DNA of 64,000 nt from Amorphus coralli DSM 19760 (GTDB taxonomy: Bacteria > Pseudomonadota > Alphaproteobacteria > Rhizobiales > Amorphaceae). Positions 61,071 to 64,000 of the stretch are shown here, one piece after another. The notes beneath the pieces are model-generated. The model made no database searches and was not told the origin of the DNA. It saw nothing but the letters and a program-made list of their open reading frames with translations. The stretch is taken from the NCBI RefSeq assembly GCF_000374525.1, contig NZ_KB894570.1:682001-746000 (forward strand), read 5' to 3'. Position numbers and translations under genes: made by a program. Position 1 is the first letter of the stretch, and each line of letters begins with the position of its first letter.

Positions 61071-61313
61071 TCTCCCTGAGCTCCTTCCCACCTGCTGAGG
61101 CGCCGATGCCGGCTGCACGGGTCGCCGGCCCGGCGGCCGCACCCGACCAGCGTGAAATGCTCCGGGGCCGGCGGCCGTTCCACCGGATGCGGTCCGATTT
61201 CGGGTCTCGGAGACGCCATCCACAGGCTTGATCCCATCCGATCGCGTCGGGAGGCTTGGCAACGCCTAGAAGGATTGATATAGGCAGCACCCAAGCTCAC
61301 ATCGAGACCTTGT

Positions 61314-61388
61314 TCCCCGGTAGCTCAGTGGTAGAGCAATCGGCTGTTAACCGATTGGTCGCTGGTTCGAATCCGGCCCGGGGAGCCA
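61314..61388 (+). tRNA. tRNA-Asn (anticodon GTT)
   Basis: A 75-base tRNA with CCA: acceptor TCCCCGG with CCGGGGA, D-arm TAGCTCAGTGGTAGAGC, anticodon stem ATCGG and loop CTGTTAA (anticodon GTT), T-arm GCTGGTTCGAATCCGGC, discriminator G and encoded CCA. Confidence 0.95.
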
Positions 61389-61560
61389 CCATCTCGAGAG
61401 CACGCGGCGTCGATCCCGACCAGGATCCGCCTTGGGTCTTTCCCATTTCCCCACGCACAGCCGCGCCGACGGCCGAACGTCGACCGCGGCGCGCCGCCCC
61501 TCCGACAGCAGACACGTCTGCCGTCGCCTCGCCGCGTGCCGGTTGGTGGCGAGGACGGAA

Positions 61561-61935
61561 TCAGCCGGTCATGACGCTCACGTGGGCCGCCACCACCTTC
61601 CAGCCATCCGGCGTGCGCATCCAGGTCTGGCTCTGACGCCCGGTGCGGCTGCCGGCGCGTTCGAACAGGGTCATCGCCGTCGCCATGTCGCGGCCGTAGG
61701 TGGTGATGACCGTCCGGTGCAGCGTGCGATCCAGGTTCTTGCTGCTGCGCCCCGCCCGGAAGGCCATGATCTCGTCGTAGCCGTAGAGATTCTCGCCGGC
61801 GCCGTAGCGAATCGTGTGCGGGCTGACCCAGAACAGATCGTCCAGCACTCCGACATCATTGGTCACGAGCGCGGTCTCGTAGCGCGCGAAGGCCGCCTCG
61901 ACCTCCGCCTTCACGTCGGGAAGGTTGATGTCCAT
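61561..61935 (-). CDS. hpxZ: HpxZ/AtzH-like protein of oxalurate catabolism
   Basis: A 124-residue cone-shaped (NTF2/SnoaL-like) protein of the DUF3225/AtzH group. It has [37 protein letters not shown] and a conserved C-terminal [17 protein letters not shown]. In Klebsiella, hpxZ accompanies hpxW in the use of hypoxanthine via allantoin and oxalurate; its biochemical part is not settled, although the related AtzH acts on malonyl- and carbamoyl-type amides. It is 14 bases downstream of the hpxW-like gene on the same strand. Confidence 0.85.
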   Translation of the reverse strand: MDINLPDVKAEVEAAFARYETALVTNDVGVLDDLFWVSPHTIRYGAGENLYGYDEIMAFRAGRSSKNLDRTLHRTVITTYGRDMATAMTLFERAGSRTGRQSQTWMRTPDGWKVVAAHVSVMTG

Positions 61936-61949
61936 GGCTGATCTCCTGG

Positions 61950-63542
61950 TCAGAACGCGGCGACGCAGCCGTCGGCGCGCGGGTCGGTGGCGCCTTCGAG
62001 CAGCCCGTCGGGATGGCGGACGATGGCGCCGGCATGCCCCATCGTGTCGGAGAAGGCCTCCACCAGTTCGACGTCATGGCCGGCTGCACGGAGCACCGCC
62101 ACGGTGTCCGGCGAGAACCGGTCTTCGAGCTTGAGGTTGGTGCTCTCCGCGCCCCAGGTGCGGCCGAGGAGCCAGCGCGGCTCCGTCACCGCCTGCTGCA
62201 GGCCGAGCCCGCCCCAGGCATAGCGGGCGAAGATGGCGGCCTGGGTCTGCGGCTGCCCCTCCCCGCCCATCGTGCCGTAGGTCATGGCGCGGCCGTCGTC
62301 GAACAGCGACAGGGCGGGATTGAGCGTGTGGAACGGCAGCCGGCCGGGCACCAGCGCGTTGCGGTGCGCCGGATCGAGCGAGAAGCTCATGCCGCGGTTC
62401 TGCCAGAGCACCCCGGTGGCGGGCGAGACGACGCCGGAACCGAACTCCCAGTAGATGCTCTGGATGAAGGAAACGGCGCGCCCCTCCCCGTCCACGGCGC
62501 CCATCCAGATGGTGTCGCCGGGCACGGCCGGCTGCGGCCACGGCGCGGCGGTCTCGCGGTCGACGCCGGCCGCCATCCCGGCGATCGCCGCGTCAGAAAG
62601 GAGACTGGCAGGATCGACGTCCATGAAGGCCGGATCGACCACCTTTGCATTTCGCACCAGGAAGGCCTGCTTGGTGGCCTCCACCGTGTCGTGGACGAAG
62701 CCCGCGCCCGATGTGTCGCGGCGCTCCAGCCGGTCGAGGATGGCGAGGATGGCGAGCGAGGCGAGGCCTTGCGTCGGCGGCGGCATGTTGAACAGGCGCA
62801 CGCCTCGGATGGCGAGCGACAGCGGCGCCACGCGCTGCGCCCGGTAAGCCTCCAGGTCGGCGAGCCGCACCGGGCTGCCGGCGGCCTCCAGATCGGCGGC
62901 AAGCGCGCGGGCGACATCGCCGCGATAGAAGTCGTCGAGGCCTGCCTCGGCGAGGCGCTGCAGCGTCGCGGCAAGTGCCGGGAACCGCTGGCGCGCCCCC
63001 TCGCCCGGTACCGCGCCGTCGACGAGGAAGGTGTCGGCGAAGCCCGGCACGTCGGCCAGTTCACCCAGCTTCTCCACCGTCAGTCGGGCCTGACTGGCAC
63101 AGACGGCGGTGCCGTCGCGAGCGTAGTGAATGGCGTCGGCGAGGAGGTCCGCCAGCGGCATCCGGCCGCCCCATTCCCCGGCCACCGCCATCGCTTCCTG
63201 CCAGCCGCCGACGGTGCCGGCGACAGTGAGCGCCGCCGGGCCGCCCCGGCCGGGGATCGCGTCAGTGAAGCCGATCTCGGCATAGTGCTCCGGCGTGGCC
63301 ATCCGGGCCGCCGGGCCGCACGCCTGGATGCCGACGGGTTCCGCGCCCGGCGCATGGGCGATCCAGAAGCCGTCGCCGCCGATGGCGTTCATGTGCGGAT
63401 AGACCACCGCGATCGTCGCGGCCATGGCGACCATCGCTTCCAGCGCGTTGCCGCCCTGCTCCAGGACGCGCGCGCCGGCGCGGCTGGCCAGGTGGTGTGG
63501 GGCGGTCGTCATGCCGCCATAGGCGCGGGGCGTGTTCAGCAC
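61950..63542 (-). CDS. hpxW: HpxW-like gamma-glutamyltransferase-family amidohydrolase
   Basis: A 530-residue proenzyme of the gamma-glutamyltranspeptidase family. The likely autocleavage and nucleophile Thr is T344 in [11 protein letters not shown]; also visible are [23 protein letters not shown] and [18 protein letters not shown]. No signal peptide is seen, unlike periplasmic glutathione-degrading members, which fits an HpxW-type cytoplasmic oxamate amidohydrolase. With hpxZ beside it, this is the most likely role. It follows the TRAP permease gene by 43 bases, so the permease probably imports its substrate or a precursor. Confidence 0.85.
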   Translation of the reverse strand: MLNTPRAYGGMTTAPHHLASRAGARVLEQGGNALEAMVAMAATIAVVYPHMNAIGGDGFWIAHAPGAEPVGIQACGPAARMATPEHYAEIGFTDAIPGRGGPAALTVAGTVGGWQEAMAVAGEWGGRMPLADLLADAIHYARDGTAVCASQARLTVEKLGELADVPGFADTFLVDGAVPGEGARQRFPALAATLQRLAEAGLDDFYRGDVARALAADLEAAGSPVRLADLEAYRAQRVAPLSLAIRGVRLFNMPPPTQGLASLAILAILDRLERRDTSGAGFVHDTVEATKQAFLVRNAKVVDPAFMDVDPASLLSDAAIAGMAAGVDRETAAPWPQPAVPGDTIWMGAVDGEGRAVSFIQSIYWEFGSGVVSPATGVLWQNRGMSFSLDPAHRNALVPGRLPFHTLNPALSLFDDGRAMTYGTMGGEGQPQTQAAIFARYAWGGLGLQQAVTEPRWLLGRTWGAESTNLKLEDRFSPDTVAVLRAAGHDVELVEAFSDTMGHAGAIVRHPDGLLEGATDPRADGCVAAF

Positions 63543-63585
63543 GGGGATCCGCCTCTCTGTTTCTGCCGCATCGCTCGCTGCGGTC

Positions 63586-64000
63586 TCAGTTACCGGCGAT
63601 GCCCTGATAGACCTGCGAGGGCAGCCAGAGGCTGACGCCCGGCACGTAGGTGATCACGGCGAGCGCCACCAGCGCCACCAGGATGAAGGGCGCGGACCCG
63701 ACGACCGCCTGACGGTAGGTGATGCCGAGCGTGCTTGCGACGAACAGGTTGAGGCCGAAGGGCGGCGTGAACATGCCGATGGCGGCGTTCACCGACAGGA
63801 CGACGCCGAGATGGACCGGGTCGATTCCTGCACTCGTGGCCAGCACGAACAGGAACGGCACGAGGATGATGATGATGGAGTTCGGGTCGAGCACCATGCC
63901 CGCGATGAGGACCACCACGTTGATGACCAGCAGGACCTTGACCGGGTCGTCGCCGATATCGGCCAGAAGCGACTGGACGGCGACGGAGAAGCCCGACGTG
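63586..64000 (-). CDS. TRAP transporter large permease (DctM), C-terminal part
   Basis: The frame is open to the window edge; only the last 137 residues are visible of a usual 425-430. The DctM family end is plain: VLLVINVVVLIAGMVLDPNS, IDPVHLGVVLSVNAAIGMFT, PPFGLNLFVASTLGI and the final membrane helix. With a small permease (DctQ) and a binding protein it would form a sodium-driven importer of an organic acid; those genes must lie beyond the edge. It is upstream of hpxW and hpxZ on the same strand. Confidence 0.92.
   Translation of the reverse strand, partial: TSGFSVAVQSLLADIGDDPVKVLLVINVVVLIAGMVLDPNSIIIILVPFLFVLATSAGIDPVHLGVVLSVNAAIGMFTPPFGLNLFVASTLGITYRQAVVGSAPFILVALVALAVITYVPGVSLWLPSQVYQGIAGN

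Overview
The window reads as chromosomal DNA of a high-GC alphaproteobacterium, most likely of the order Hyphomicrobiales (Rhizobiales). The grounds are gene order and family content: a nuoA-N operon running on into birA, ribonuclease J, methylmalonyl-CoA epimerase and a DUF1467 gene; a tig-clpP-clpX-lon-hup block; glnB-glnA behind a sigma-54-like promoter; an aerobic (cobN-type) cobalamin cluster behind a cobalamin riboswitch; and a B12-dependent ribonucleotide reductase. The genus cannot be named from sequence alone.

Layout. 1-2.5 kb: 3' part of nrdJ with a strong terminator. 2.6-3.6 kb: a two-gene ParD-like/zeta-like toxin-antitoxin module with a dyad just upstream. 3.6-6.7 kb: DUF72 protein, LprI-like secreted protein, glycine-zipper lipoprotein, PfkB sugar kinase and a small membrane protein. 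6.8-14.0 kb: PadR regulator with an RND adaptor and pump, then an Atm1-type ABC exporter. 14.0-35.0 kb, all on the minus strand: an Ntn-hydrolase, then (read from its 5' end near 35 kb) the full 14-subunit complex I operon, with two GFA-family genes and a 67-residue coiled-coil gene packed inside it, followed by birA, rnj, mce and DUF1467. 35.4-38.1 kb: tRNA-Asp, tRNA-Val, an EAL-domain gene with visibly lower GC, an empty stretch, and HU. 38.3-44.9 kb: lon, clpX, clpP, tig. 45.0-48.6 kb: tRNA-Leu, a lone multi-pass membrane protein and the NAD(P)HX repair enzyme. 48.6-50.8 kb: NtrC-like site, sigma-54-like promoter, glnB, glnA, terminator. 50.9-60.7 kb: cobalamin genes (cbiB/cobD, cobQ, cobO, cobN, cobW, cobU, a 32-codon cysteine-rich ORF, riboswitch), interrupted by two tandem glycine-zipper lipoproteins. 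60.7-64 kb: PGPGW-like membrane protein, tRNA-Asn, and an hpxZ-hpxW-TRAP permease group for purine/oxalurate-derived amides, cut off by the window end.

How the parts fit. The cobalamin genes make the cofactor used by the NrdJ class II reductase at the left end, and by methylmalonyl-CoA mutase, whose substrate the Mce epimerase supplies. The nuo operon is the respiratory core. Tig, ClpXP, Lon and HU form a protein-quality and nucleoid block. GlnB/GlnA carry nitrogen control, and the hpx/TRAP genes at the right end are a plausible nitrogen-scavenging route. Most of the window is core genome. The points most worth a second look are the 32-codon cysteine-rich ORF between the B12 riboswitch and cobU, the two GFA genes and the coiled-coil gene inside nuo, the HhH-bearing extension on NuoE, the dyad overlapping a possible nuo promoter, and the three related glycine-zipper lipoproteins. 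I did not find a clearly new multi-gene system such as a defence island, phage, CRISPR array or secretion cluster.
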